DNA from: an uncultured Alloprevotella sp.
GTDB lineage: Bacteria; Bacteroidota; Bacteroidia; Bacteroidales; Bacteroidaceae
NCBI GenBank assembly: GCA_944322325.1
Contig: CALUOQ010000005.1
Span: 1 to 64,000, forward strand
DNA: 64,000 nucleotides
Reading direction: 5' to 3'
Positions 18,788 to 27,222 of the stretch are shown here, in pieces. Within the stretch, counting starts at the first letter, position 1. Each line of letters opens with the position of its first letter. The notes beneath the pieces are model-generated. The model did no database searches. It was given only the letters and a program-made list of their open reading frames with translations, and was not told where the DNA came from. The translations under genes and the position numbers were made by a program.

Positions 18788-19693
18788 ATGACGACAACCC
18801 CGATAAGTTTCCGCCCCCTTGCGCTGACGGACAGGCCTGCCCTGCAACGCCTCGCCGCCGGCAGCCCCAGCCGTCACTGCGGCCTCAACTTCATCAACCT
18901 TGCGGGTTGGAGCTTCCTCTTCGGCACCGAAGTGGCCGAGGTGGGCGGCGCGATGGTCTTCCGCCTGCACGAGGCCGACGCTGTAAGCTATCAGGCCGTC
19001 GAAGCCCGCGGGGCTTGGGACGCCGTGCTCGACCGGCTCGGCGCCGACGCCCACACGCTGGGGCAACCGCTGCGCCTGATGGGGCTCGAACGCCACGACG
19101 TGACCGAAATCAAAGCCCTCGCCCCCGGCCGGTTCGGCTTCCATGCGGAGCGCGACTACTGCGACTACCTGTACCGCCGCGAGGCGCTCGCCACGCTGGC
19201 CGGCAAAGCCTTGCAACCCAAGCGTAACCACGCGAACCGCTTTGCCCGCCTTTATCCGGATTATCGCGTCGCGCCGCTCGGTACGGCCGACATCGCGGAC
19301 TGCCGCGACCTGACCGCCCGCTGGGCGGAAACACACGAGGCGGGCAAGGGCCCCTTCGACCCGGGGAGCGAGCGCCGCGCCATGGACTACGTGTTCGACC
19401 ACTGGGACGCCCTCGCCCCAGTCGGTGCCACCCTGCGCGTGGACGGCCGCCTCGTGGCCTTCACCTACGGCGGACCGACGAACGCCGACACGTTCGACGT
19501 CTGCGTCGAAAAGGCCGACACCCGCTACGAGGGCGCCTACGCCGTCATCAACCGCGACTTCGTGCGCAGCCTGCCGGAGCGTTTCGCCTACGTGAACCGC
19601 GAGGAGGACCTCGGCCTGCCGGGCCTGCGCCGCGCCAAACTGTCCTACCAACCCGTCGAGCTGCTCGAAAAGGTGGCTGCGACCGAACTTTAA
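18788..19693 (+). CDS. DUF2156 / LPG-synthase C-terminal domain protein
   Basis: A 301-residue cytoplasmic protein built from two tandem GNAT-like folds, as in the C-terminal domain of phosphatidylglycerol lysyltransferase (DUF2156). Recognisable parts are CGLNFINLAGWSFLFGTEVA, ERDYCDYLYRREALATLAGK, KRNHANRF and the C-terminal INREEDLG-like VNREEDLGLPGLRRAKLSY. Soluble members of this type are thought to transfer an aminoacyl group from tRNA, but the acceptor is unknown; no membrane segments are present. The start follows a promoter by 22 bases. It forms a two-gene operon with the acetyltransferase 10 bases downstream. Confidence 0.78.
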   Translation: MTTTPISFRPLALTDRPALQRLAAGSPSRHCGLNFINLAGWSFLFGTEVAEVGGAMVFRLHEADAVSYQAVEARGAWDAVLDRLGADAHTLGQPLRLMGLERHDVTEIKALAPGRFGFHAERDYCDYLYRREALATLAGKALQPKRNHANRFARLYPDYRVAPLGTADIADCRDLTARWAETHEAGKGPFDPGSERRAMDYVFDHWDALAPVGATLRVDGRLVAFTYGGPTNADTFDVCVEKADTRYEGAYAVINRDFVRSLPERFAYVNREEDLGLPGLRRAKLSYQPVELLEKVAATEL

Positions 19694-19703
19694 CATACGA
19701 CCG

Positions 19704-20744
19704 ATGAGCTTACTGACTCCTGACGAAACCCTGCGCCAGACGCGTGAGCTGTGGCGCACCTGCTTCAGCGACTCCGAAGCATTCATGGACTTGTATTTCT
19801 CGCGCAAGTACACCGCTGAGTCCAACGTGTTCATCACTCGGGGCGACCAAGTGGTGGCCGCGCTCCAAGCTTTTGTATATCCCATGAATTTCTACGGCAC
19901 GGTGGTGCGCGCGGGCTACCTCTCGGGCGTGGCCGTGCACCCCGACCATCGCGGCAAGGGGCTGGCCAGCCGCCTCATCGACGAGGCCAATCGCCGCCTG
20001 CACCGCGCCGGGGCCGTGATGAGCTGGGTGATTCCGGCCGAGGAGGGGCTCTACGACTTCTATGAGCGCCACGGCGGCTACCAGACGGCGGCCTACCGCA
20101 TGGACGTGCGCCCCGACGACGAGACCGAGCCACCCGCCGCCGACTGCATCGTCGAAGAGCCCGATGACGAGGCCGGCGAAATCTACGTGTGCTACCGCGA
20201 CATCCGGCGGCGCACGGACCTGGCCCTCTGCCACAGCCGCGAGTCCTTCTACACCGCCCTGGCGGACTGGCGTCTCGGCGGTCACCTGTTCTGCACCGTA
20301 CGCCGCCGCAGCCGACTCACCGGCATGTGCTTCGCCCGCAAGGACAAGGACGGCACTGCGCGCATCTACGAAATCCTGGCGCGCGACGACCAGTCGCTCG
20401 ACGCCCTTGTGCACCACGTGCGCCAGACCTACGCCGACGCACCGCTATACGCCAAACTCAGCGTCGGCGGCAACACAATCGGTGCCGAGCCCTACGCCAT
20501 GGCCCGCGTGCTCGACGCCCAGCGCTTCCTGCGCGCCGTGCTTCACGCCAACCCCACCCTGACCGTCGACGTCGGCGTCGGGGCCGACCGCGTCTTGCCC
20601 GACAACAATGCCTACTACCACCTGGCCGACGGACGCCTGAGCCTGACCGACGTGCGCCCCGCTACGCTCACCACAAGCGGCGGGCTGGCGCGCATGTTCC
20701 TCGCCGCACAGGCCGTGCAGCTCAAGCTGATGATGGACGACTGA
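19704..20744 (+). CDS. GNAT-family N-acetyltransferase, Eis-like
   Basis: A 346-residue protein with an N-terminal GNAT domain (about 1-140). The acetyl-CoA loop is VHPDHRGKGLASRL. A second, more divergent GNAT-like half and a sterol-carrier-like C terminus follow, as in the Eis/DUF4111-type tandem acetyltransferases. The substrate is not predictable. It lies 10 bases after the DUF2156 gene, so the two are co-transcribed. The operon ends at two strong hairpins (20754-20837). Confidence 0.78.
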   Translation: MSLLTPDETLRQTRELWRTCFSDSEAFMDLYFSRKYTAESNVFITRGDQVVAALQAFVYPMNFYGTVVRAGYLSGVAVHPDHRGKGLASRLIDEANRRLHRAGAVMSWVIPAEEGLYDFYERHGGYQTAAYRMDVRPDDETEPPAADCIVEEPDDEAGEIYVCYRDIRRRTDLALCHSRESFYTALADWRLGGHLFCTVRRRSRLTGMCFARKDKDGTARIYEILARDDQSLDALVHHVRQTYADAPLYAKLSVGGNTIGAEPYAMARVLDAQRFLRAVLHANPTLTVDVGVGADRVLPDNNAYYHLADGRLSLTDVRPATLTTSGGLARMFLAAQAVQLKLMMDD

Positions 20745-20753
20745 GACAGGAAA

Positions 20754-20783
20754 CCCCGGCCGCTGCGTGGGCAACGGCCGGGG
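20754..20783 (+). terminator. Hairpin after the GNAT gene
   Basis: Perfect 9-bp GC arms CCCCGGCCG (20754-20762) and complement (20775-20783), ten bases after the stop codon. It is followed by GCGGACACGA and no T-run, so it may stabilise the 3' end rather than terminate. Confidence 0.5.
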
Positions 20784-20797
20784 CGGACACGAAAAAA

Positions 20798-20837
20798 CGC
20801 TGCGCCCGCCGGGGAGACTTTCCCGGCGGGCGCAACG
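20798..20837 (-). terminator. Terminator after lpxH
   Basis: 16-bp arms with one mismatch (20798-20813, 20822-20837). On the minus strand the hairpin is followed by TTTTTTC, a good intrinsic terminator for the GT2-radC-DUF59-lpxH operon. Confidence 0.8.
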
Positions 20838-20845
20838 CGTCAGTA

Positions 20846-21610
20846 TCAGGGCCGGGTTTCGCCCTCGATGTAGTTTTCCAGAAAAAGGTGCTCGCCGTCG
20901 TACACGGCATAAGTGAAACGCGAAATCCAGTCGCCGAGAATCAGCAGCCGCGTTTCGCGCGTCAGCATCAGGTCAAGCTCAATGTGACGGTGGCCAAAGA
21001 GAAAATAATTGATGTCGGGATGCGTGTGCAGATAGTCCTTGGCAAAAGCGACAAGTTCCTCCCTCTCCTCGCCCATGTACTCCGGTTCGCCGTGCTCCAT
21101 GTGCTTCAGACGGCTGTGCCTGGCCCACGCGCGCCCCAAAGCCACCCCCCAGCGCGGGTGGACGGCGGCAAAGAGACGCTGGCACGTCGGGTTGTGGAAC
21201 AGGCGGCGCAACATGCGGTACTTGCGGTCCGACGAACCCAGCCCGTCGCCGTGGGCCAGATAGAAGATGTTGCCGTAGATTTCCGTCGTGCAGCTGTCGC
21301 GATGCAGCGTGACGCCACACTCCCGCTCGAGGTAGTCGCCGACCCACAGGTCGTGGTTTCCGGTGAAAAAATGTACCTCGACACCACGGTCGGTCAGCTC
21401 GCTCACTTTTCCCAAAAAGCGGGTGAAGCCCTTCGGGACCACCGTCCGATACTCGTGCCAGAAGTCGAACATGTCGCCGAGCAGGTACACGGCTGCCGCA
21501 TTCTGCTTGATGCAATCCAAAAAGCGCACCAGACGGCGCTCGTGCATACGCCGGTGGCTGATGGCGAGGCACCCCAAATGCGCGTCGGAGAGGAAATAAA
21601 CCTTTTTCAT
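20846..21610 (-). CDS. lpxH: UDP-2,3-diacylglucosamine diphosphatase (LpxH-type)
   Basis: A 254-residue calcineurin-like phosphoesterase. It would hydrolyse UDP-2,3-diacylglucosamine to lipid X in lipid A synthesis at the inner membrane. The metal ligands are in order: SDAHLG, GDMFDFW, GNHD, AHGDG and FGHRH. The spacing and length fit LpxH as seen in Bacteroidota. It is the last gene of a four-gene operon, 19 bases after the DUF59 gene. An LpxH-like phosphatase of other specificity is possible but less likely. Confidence 0.85.
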   Translation of the reverse strand: MKKVYFLSDAHLGCLAISHRRMHERRLVRFLDCIKQNAAAVYLLGDMFDFWHEYRTVVPKGFTRFLGKVSELTDRGVEVHFFTGNHDLWVGDYLERECGVTLHRDSCTTEIYGNIFYLAHGDGLGSSDRKYRMLRRLFHNPTCQRLFAAVHPRWGVALGRAWARHSRLKHMEHGEPEYMGEEREELVAFAKDYLHTHPDINYFLFGHRHIELDLMLTRETRLLILGDWISRFTYAVYDGEHLFLENYIEGETRP

Positions 21611-21629
21611 AGCGTCAGGAGTTTGCAGG

Positions 21630-21950
21630 TTAGAGGAAGCCGAGCTCGAGCTTGGCCTCGTCGCTCATCATGTCCTTGTCCCATTCCGGCTCAAAGACCA
21701 AATTGACGCGGGCGTCGGTCACGCCGTCGATGGCAGCGAGCTTCAGGCGTACGTCCTCGACAATGAAATCGGCCGCAGGGCAGTTGGGCGCCGTGAGCGT
21801 CATGTCGACCTCGAGGACGCCGTCGTCGTGCAGGTCAATGCGGTAGATGAGGCCCAGATTGTAGATGTCGACGGGAATCTCGGGGTCGTAGACCGTCTTG
21901 AGTACGTCGATGATGCGTTCTTCTTTCTTGAGTTTTTCTTCAGGAGTCAT
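21630..21950 (-). CDS. DUF59/MIP18-family iron-sulfur assembly protein (SufT-like)
   Basis: A 106-residue single-domain protein of the DUF59 (PaaD/SufT/MIP18) family, implicated in Fe-S cluster maturation. The YDPEIPVDIYNLGLIY segment and the conserved cysteine in LTAPNCPAADF are both present. The start at 21950 is the first ATG that gives a normal family N terminus; the longer frame upstream overlaps radC and has alien composition. It lies 31 bases after radC and 19 before lpxH in one operon. Confidence 0.85.
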   Translation of the reverse strand: MTPEEKLKKEERIIDVLKTVYDPEIPVDIYNLGLIYRIDLHDDGVLEVDMTLTAPNCPAADFIVEDVRLKLAAIDGVTDARVNLVFEPEWDKDMMSDEAKLELGFL

Positions 21951-21981
21951 ATCGGGGAAATGTTTGGCAGTGGAATGGGAG

Positions 21982-22671
21982 TCAGGGCAGGCGACCCTCG
22001 TCGGCATAGCTGAAGTAGGCGCCGTCGGCCAGGACGACGTGGTCGACAAACTGGAGGTCGAGCGTCCGGGCGGCGCCGGCCACGCGCTCAGTGAGGCGAT
22101 CGTCGTCGCGGCTGGGCGAGGGATTGCCGGAAGGGTGGTTGTGGCAAAGCGCCAGCGCCGTGGCCCGGGCACTGATGGCCGCGTGCATGACGCAGCGCAC
22201 GTCGACCAGCGTGGCGCTCAGGCCGCCCCGCCCCACGCAACGGCTGTCGATGAGCCGCAACTGCTGGTTCAGCAGCATCACGTGGCACTCCTCGACAGGC
22301 AAGTCCTGCATCAGGGGCAGGAAGTAGGCATAAATGTCACGGCTCGACCGGACTTGCAGGCGCTGTTGCTCGGGCTCGGCGGCACGCCGGCGACCCAGCT
22401 CGCACGCGGCCAGCAGGGTGACGGCCTTAGCCGGCCCGATGCCTTTGTAGGTGCAGAGGTCGGTAAGCGTGGCCTTGCCCAACCGTCGCAAACTGCCGCC
22501 AGAACCGGCCAGTACGCGGCGCATCAGGTCGACAGCACTCTCGTCCGCCGAACCGGAACCAATGAGTATGGCCAGCAGCTCGGCGTTCGACAACGCCTGC
22601 GCGCCGAGCGTCTCGAGCTTCTCGCGCGGACGGTCGGCCTTGTCCCACTGTGCTATACTCAACTTCTCCAT
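21982..22671 (-). CDS. radC: RadC-family JAB/MPN metalloprotease-like protein
   Basis: A 229-residue RadC-like protein. The N-terminal helix-hairpin-helix-like part (ERPREKLE-type opening, LCTYKGIGPAKAVTLLA) is followed by a JAMM domain with the zinc motif HNHPSGNPSPSRDD. RadC's DNA-repair role has been questioned and its biochemical activity is unsettled. It is embedded between a glycosyltransferase and a DUF59 gene in an operon, 14 bases after the former. Confidence 0.88.
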   Translation of the reverse strand: MEKLSIAQWDKADRPREKLETLGAQALSNAELLAILIGSGSADESAVDLMRRVLAGSGGSLRRLGKATLTDLCTYKGIGPAKAVTLLAACELGRRRAAEPEQQRLQVRSSRDIYAYFLPLMQDLPVEECHVMLLNQQLRLIDSRCVGRGGLSATLVDVRCVMHAAISARATALALCHNHPSGNPSPSRDDDRLTERVAGAARTLDLQFVDHVVLADGAYFSYADEGRLP

Positions 22672-22685
22672 CTGTCCGTACGGGC

Positions 22686-23735
22686 TTACTTGTAGAAATT
22701 CTTACGGAAGGCCTCGAACTCGCCACGGCCGCGCACGCAGCAATGCCACCAGGCGCGCAGAAAACCGGAACCGTAGCCGACGAGCTGCACAAAGGAGGCG
22801 ACAATGGCGCGTAAGCCCACGCCGAGACTGCGGTTGCGCACGGTGGCGTCAAGACCGATGATCAGGGAAAAAAGCAGCAACGGGAGCAACCCGACCAGCA
22901 GACATGCCTTTCCGGCCGTACGGGCTGCCTCGCCCGAAGCGACGCCCCACGTCACCGCACCGACGATGATAAGCAGAAGGAGCAGGGCGCAGCCCACGGT
23001 GAATACGGCAGGCAAAAGGTGAACCAGCTTCAGCGTACCGGGATGGCGGCGGGTGAGGTGAATGCGCGCGATTCCGGAATTGTGGACCTGCTTGAAAAAC
23101 TTGCGGAGGTCCGTCCGGCGTTTGTGCCATACCCAGGCGTCGGGCAAAAGGCGGCAGGTGTGGCCACTGCGGAAGAGGCGCGTGCTCAAGTCGATGTCCT
23201 CGCCGAAACGCATGTCGGAGAAGCCGCCCAGCTCGCGGTAGACGTCGGCACGCATACCCATGTTGAACGAACGGGGGTAGAACTTGTCCAGCTTTTTCTT
23301 CCCGCCGCGGATGCCACCGGTGGTGAAGAACGACGTCATGGCGTAGTTGATGGCTTTCTGAGTTGGCGAGAAAGAGGGATGGGCACGGTCGGGACCTCCG
23401 AAAGCGTCGCAGGCCTCGCGGCTCAAGTCGGCGTCGACTGCGGCAAGGAAGCCGGGCGGCAGAACGACGTCCGAGTCCAATATAATAAGGTATTCGCCGT
23501 GAGCATGGCCGGCCGCGTAATTACGGGTCTGCCCGGGCCCGGAATTGGGCTTGGCATAGTAATGCACATTAAGGTCGCAGTCATAACGGCTCACGACGTC
23601 GGCACACGGCACGCTCGAGCCGTCGTCGACAACGATGACCTCAAAATCCGTCATGGCCTGACGCGTAAGGCTCTCAAGCAGTTCGTCAACCTCGTCAGGC
23701 CGGTTGTAAACAGGAATGAGCAGGGAGTACTTCAT
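22686..23735 (-). CDS. Family 2 glycosyltransferase with C-terminal membrane segments
   Basis: A 349-residue GT-A fold enzyme. Nucleotide-sugar and metal motifs are VVDDGS (residues 36-40) and ILDSDVVLPPG; an acceptor-side segment reads FGEDIDLSTRLFRSGHTC. Two or three hydrophobic helices follow from about residue 245, so it is probably anchored at the inner membrane. The donor sugar and acceptor are unknown; position ahead of lpxH hints at envelope glycan work, which is inference. First gene of a four-gene operon with a promoter box at 23771. Confidence 0.85.
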   Translation of the reverse strand: MKYSLLIPVYNRPDEVDELLESLTRQAMTDFEVIVVDDGSSVPCADVVSRYDCDLNVHYYAKPNSGPGQTRNYAAGHAHGEYLIILDSDVVLPPGFLAAVDADLSREACDAFGGPDRAHPSFSPTQKAINYAMTSFFTTGGIRGGKKKLDKFYPRSFNMGMRADVYRELGGFSDMRFGEDIDLSTRLFRSGHTCRLLPDAWVWHKRRTDLRKFFKQVHNSGIARIHLTRRHPGTLKLVHLLPAVFTVGCALLLLLIIVGAVTWGVASGEAARTAGKACLLVGLLPLLLFSLIIGLDATVRNRSLGVGLRAIVASFVQLVGYGSGFLRAWWHCCVRGRGEFEAFRKNFYK

Positions 23736-23770
23736 GCGGCTGAACTTTTTCGCAATTGCTGGCTTTCGTG

Positions 23771-23778
23771 CAAAAGTA
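23771..23778 (-). promoter_or_regulatory. Promoter -7 box TACTTTTG for the GT2-lpxH operon
   Basis: Exact consensus, 36 bases before the start at 23735. Confidence 0.7.
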
Positions 23779-23974
23779 AGGAAAAATTACAGTCCAGCCG
23801 CACCCCGGTTGCAAAAATGACCACGGCCACCGTCTCGCACGCGACTACAGACCACGCAACGGGCACTGCACACGCCCCCACCGGAGTCCCGCACGAGGCC
23901 ATGATTGGTTAGCACGTGAATTGTTTCAGCCGAAACTTTTTCTTGTTTTCAGTCCAAATTAGAATTAAAAGCAC

Positions 23975-23982
23975 TACCTTTG
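23975..23982 (+). promoter_or_regulatory. Promoter -7 box TACCTTTG for pflB
   Basis: Exact consensus, 40 bases before the ATG at 24022. Confidence 0.75.
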
Positions 23983-24021
23983 CAGCCGAAACAGATATAG
24001 CATCCACCAACTAACTGATTT

Positions 24022-26250
24022 ATGGAATTGACAAAGCGATTCAAAGACGGACTTTGGAGCAAAGAAATCAACGTGACTGACTTCGTTTCGACGAACATTA
24101 CGCCCTACGAAGGCGACGCCTCGTTCCTGCAAGGCCCCACGGAGCGGACCAAACACATCTGGGACCTCTGTCTGAAAGCCTTGGAGGAAGAACGCAACAA
24201 CGGCGGTGTCCGCGCGATCGACCCGAACGTCGTGTCGACCATCACTTCGCACAAAGCCGGCTACATAGACCGCGAAAACGAGCTCATAGTGGGACTACAG
24301 ACCGACGAGCTCCTGAAACGCGCCATCAAGCCCTTCGGCGGCATCAGGGTAGTGGAAAAAGCTTGCCAGGAGAATGGCGTCGAAGTCAGCCCTAAGGTAA
24401 AGGACATCTTCACGCACTATCGCAAGACGCACAACGACGGTGTGTTCGACGTCTACACCGACGAAATCCGCAAGTTCCGCTCGCTGGGTTTCCTGACCGG
24501 ACTGCCCGACAACTATGCCCGCGGCCGCATCATCGGCGACTACCGCCGCCTCGCCCTCTACGGCCTTGACCGCCTCATCGAAGCCAAGACGGCCGACCTG
24601 AAGTCGCTGGTCAGCCCCATGACCGACGACCGCATCCGGCTGCGCGAGGAAGTGGCCGAGCAAATCAAGGCGCTCAAGGAAATGAAGATAATGGGCCAGT
24701 ACTACGACCTCGACCTCAGTCGCCCCGCCACGACGGCACAGGAAGCCGTGCAGTGGGTTTACATGGCCTACCTCGCCGCCGTGAAGGAACAGGACGGCGC
24801 CGCCATGTCGCTGGGCAACGTCTCGTCGTTCCTCGACATTTATATTCAGTACGACCTCGACCACGGCCTTATCGACGAAAGCTTTGCGCAAGAGCTCATC
24901 GACCAGTTTGTCATCAAGCTCCGCATGGTGCGTCACTTGCGTATGCAGTCGTACAACGAGATCTTCGCCGGCGACCCCACGTGGATAACTGAGTCGCTCG
25001 GCGGCCGCTTCAATGACGGCCGGACCAAGGTTACGAAGACCTCCTTCCGCTTCCTGCAGACGCTCTACAACCTCGGTCCTTCGCCCGAGCCCAACATGAC
25101 CGTGCTGTGGAGTCCCGAGCTGCCCGAGGGCTTCAAGGAGTTCTGCGCCAAGGTGTCCGTCGACACCTCGTCGATACAGTACGAAAACGATACCCTTATG
25201 CGCGAAGTCCGCGGCTCGGACGACTATGGCATCGCCTGCTGCGTGTCGTATCAGGACATCGGTCGCCAGATTCAGTTCTTCGGCGCGCGCTGCAATCTGG
25301 CCAAGGCCCTGCTGCTCGCCATCAACGGCGGCCGTTGCGAGAACACCGGTACGGTGATGGTAGAGGACATCCCGGTACTCATCGGGGAGCGTCTGACGTT
25401 CGAGGAGGTACTCTCGAACTACAAGAAGGTACTGTCGCAAATCGCCCGTGTATACAACGACGCGATGAACATTATACATTACATGCACGACAAGTACTAC
25501 TACGAAAAAGCGCAGATGGCTTTCGTCGACACGAATCCGCGCATCAACATCGCTTACGGTGTGGCCGGACTTTCCATCGCGCTCGACTCGCTCTCTGCCA
25601 TTAAGTACGCCAAAGTCACCGCCCACCGCAACGACATCGGCCTCACCGACCGCTTCGACATCGAGGGCGAATATCCCTGCTTCGGCAACAACGACGACCG
25701 CGTCGACCACCTTGGCGTCGACCTCGTCTACTTCTTTACCGAGGAGCTCAAGAAGCATCGCGTCTACAAGAACGCCCGTCCGACGTTGTCGCTCCTTACG
25801 ATTACCTCGAACGTCATGTACGGCAAGAAGACCGGCGCCACGCCCGACGGCCGCCCCGCCGGTGTGGCCTTTGCGCCGGGCGCCAACCCCATGCATGGCC
25901 GCGACAAGAGCGGCGCGATTGCCTCGCTGAGTTCTGTCGCCAAGCTGCGTTACCGCGACTCGCAGGACGGTATCTCGAACACGTTCAGTATCATGCCCAA
26001 GTCGCTCGGCCCCACGCCCGAGGAGCGGGTGGACAACCTCGTCACCCTGATGGACGGATATTTCACCAAGGGCGCACATCACCTCAACGTGAACGTGCTC
26101 AACCGCGAAATGCTCATGGACGCCATGGAGCACCCCGAGAAATATCCGCAACTGACCATCCGCGTTTCCGGTTATGCCGTAAACTTTGTCAAGCTGAGCC
26201 GCGAACACCAGCTTGAGGTCATCTCGCGTTCGTTCCACGAGCGCATGTGA
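24022..26250 (+). CDS. pflB: Formate C-acetyltransferase (pyruvate formate-lyase)
   Basis: A 742-residue glycyl-radical enzyme converting pyruvate and CoA to acetyl-CoA and formate under anaerobic conditions. The catalytic cysteine pair Cys406-Cys407 is in [11 protein letters not shown]. The radical glycine is Gly717 in RVSGYAVNF near the C terminus. The length matches the classic PFL. The activase gene follows after 73 bases containing a hairpin. Composition is typical of the window. Confidence 0.96.
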   Translation: MELTKRFKDGLWSKEINVTDFVSTNITPYEGDASFLQGPTERTKHIWDLCLKALEEERNNGGVRAIDPNVVSTITSHKAGYIDRENELIVGLQTDELLKRAIKPFGGIRVVEKACQENGVEVSPKVKDIFTHYRKTHNDGVFDVYTDEIRKFRSLGFLTGLPDNYARGRIIGDYRRLALYGLDRLIEAKTADLKSLVSPMTDDRIRLREEVAEQIKALKEMKIMGQYYDLDLSRPATTAQEAVQWVYMAYLAAVKEQDGAAMSLGNVSSFLDIYIQYDLDHGLIDESFAQELIDQFVIKLRMVRHLRMQSYNEIFAGDPTWITESLGGRFNDGRTKVTKTSFRFLQTLYNLGPSPEPNMTVLWSPELPEGFKEFCAKVSVDTSSIQYENDTLMREVRGSDDYGIACCVSYQDIGRQIQFFGARCNLAKALLLAINGGRCENTGTVMVEDIPVLIGERLTFEEVLSNYKKVLSQIARVYNDAMNIIHYMHDKYYYEKAQMAFVDTNPRINIAYGVAGLSIALDSLSAIKYAKVTAHRNDIGLTDRFDIEGEYPCFGNNDDRVDHLGVDLVYFFTEELKKHRVYKNARPTLSLLTITSNVMYGKKTGATPDGRPAGVAFAPGANPMHGRDKSGAIASLSSVAKLRYRDSQDGISNTFSIMPKSLGPTPEERVDNLVTLMDGYFTKGAHHLNVNVLNREMLMDAMEHPEKYPQLTIRVSGYAVNFVKLSREHQLEVISRSFHERM

Positions 26251-26272
26251 TTCGCTACGACAACCTATTCAC

Positions 26273-26308
26273 AAGGGGCAGGTTGACCGGCCGGTCGCCC
26301 TGCCCCTT
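26273..26308 (+). terminator. Hairpin between pflB and pflA
   Basis: Perfect 10-bp arms AAGGGGCAGG and complement (26273-26282, 26299-26308), with an inner GACCGGCCGGTC palindrome in the loop, then TTTTTAT overlapping the right arm end. It looks like an intrinsic terminator, yet pflA starts 15 bases later without a promoter box, so partial read-through would set a low activase level. Confidence 0.7.
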
Positions 26309-26323
26309 TTTATACACACCGAC

Positions 26324-27058
26324 ATGGAAAAGCTCAGAGTACATTCCTATGAAAGTATGGGCACGTTCGACGGTCCCGGCGTGCGCTACGTCGTTTTCCT
26401 CCAAGGCTGCCCGTTCCGCTGCCTCTACTGCGCCAACCCCGACACCATCGACGCCGTGGGCGAAAGCACCCCGACCAGCCCCGACTACATCGTCGAGCAA
26501 GCCGTATCGATGAAACCGTTTTTCGGCAAGCGCGGCGGCGTCACGTTCAGCGGTGGCGAACCCACCGTGCAGGCTGCGGCCCTCGTCCCGCTCGTCGAGC
26601 GGCTCAAGGCTGCCGGCATCCACGTGTGCCTCGACTCCAACGGCGCCGTCTGGAATGCCGACGTCGAGCGCCTGCTCAGCCTCGCCGACCTCGTCCTGCT
26701 CGACGTCAAGCAGTTCAACCCCGAGCGCCACCGCCGCCTGACGGGGCGCGACAACACGCAGACACTGCGCACGGCCCAATGGCTGGAGCAGCACGGCAGC
26801 CCCTTCTGGCTGCGCTACGTCCTGGTGCCGGGCTGGAGCGACGACGAGGCGGACATACGCGCCCTCGGGGAACACTTCAAGGCCTACACCCAGCTACAGC
26901 GCGTCGAAATCCTGCCCTACCACACCCTCGGCGTACACAAGTACGAGGCCATGGGCTGGGAATATCCGTTGCGCGGTGTCAAGGAAAACACGCCCGCACA
27001 GCTCGACCGCGCCAAGGCCCTCTTCGACGAGTATTTCCCCCTCGTCGTCGTCAACTGA
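26324..27058 (+). CDS. pflA: Pyruvate formate-lyase activating enzyme
   Basis: A 244-residue radical SAM enzyme that installs the glycyl radical on PflB. The cluster cysteines are Cys29, Cys33 and Cys36 (GCPFRCLYC), the same spacing as E. coli PflA. A GGE motif is visible in TFSGGEPTVQ. The start at 26324 gives the standard N terminus (MEKLRVHSYESMGTFDGPG); the longer frame would overlap pflB. It depends on pflB transcription. Repeat R6 follows. Confidence 0.94.
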   Translation: MEKLRVHSYESMGTFDGPGVRYVVFLQGCPFRCLYCANPDTIDAVGESTPTSPDYIVEQAVSMKPFFGKRGGVTFSGGEPTVQAAALVPLVERLKAAGIHVCLDSNGAVWNADVERLLSLADLVLLDVKQFNPERHRRLTGRDNTQTLRTAQWLEQHGSPFWLRYVLVPGWSDDEADIRALGEHFKAYTQLQRVEILPYHTLGVHKYEAMGWEYPLRGVKENTPAQLDRAKALFDEYFPLVVVN

Positions 27059-27095
27059 CCGGCGCACGCGCAAGACCGCAGCCGAGGCCGCTCAA

Positions 27096-27196
27096 ACAAG
27101 TGTAGTCCCGGAAAATCCTATCGTAGTCCCAGAAATTTCTATCGTAGTCCTAGGAATTTCTGGGACTACACTTGTTTTTTCGGGGACTGCGTCAGG
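27096..27196 (+). repeat. Hairpin repeat family, copy R6 (type A, with tandem units)
   Basis: Outer arms ACAAGTGTAGTCCC (27096-27109) and complement (27162-27175) enclose direct repeats of a roughly 21-base word GTAGTCCcaGAAATTTCTATC. This gives an imperfect, longer hairpin. T6 directly follows the right arm, so on the plus strand it has the form of an intrinsic terminator for pflA. The tail is degenerate (CGGGGACTGCG). Confidence 0.85.
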
Positions 27197-27222
27197 ATTT
27201 CCGCCCGGGGCCGCCCGGCAAT

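Noticed and set aside
24295-26238. A 647-codon open frame on the minus strand across pflB
   Set aside because: It is antisense to a gene with intact catalytic motifs. Long antisense frames are expected at this GC content; the product is Val/Gly/His-rich without family features.
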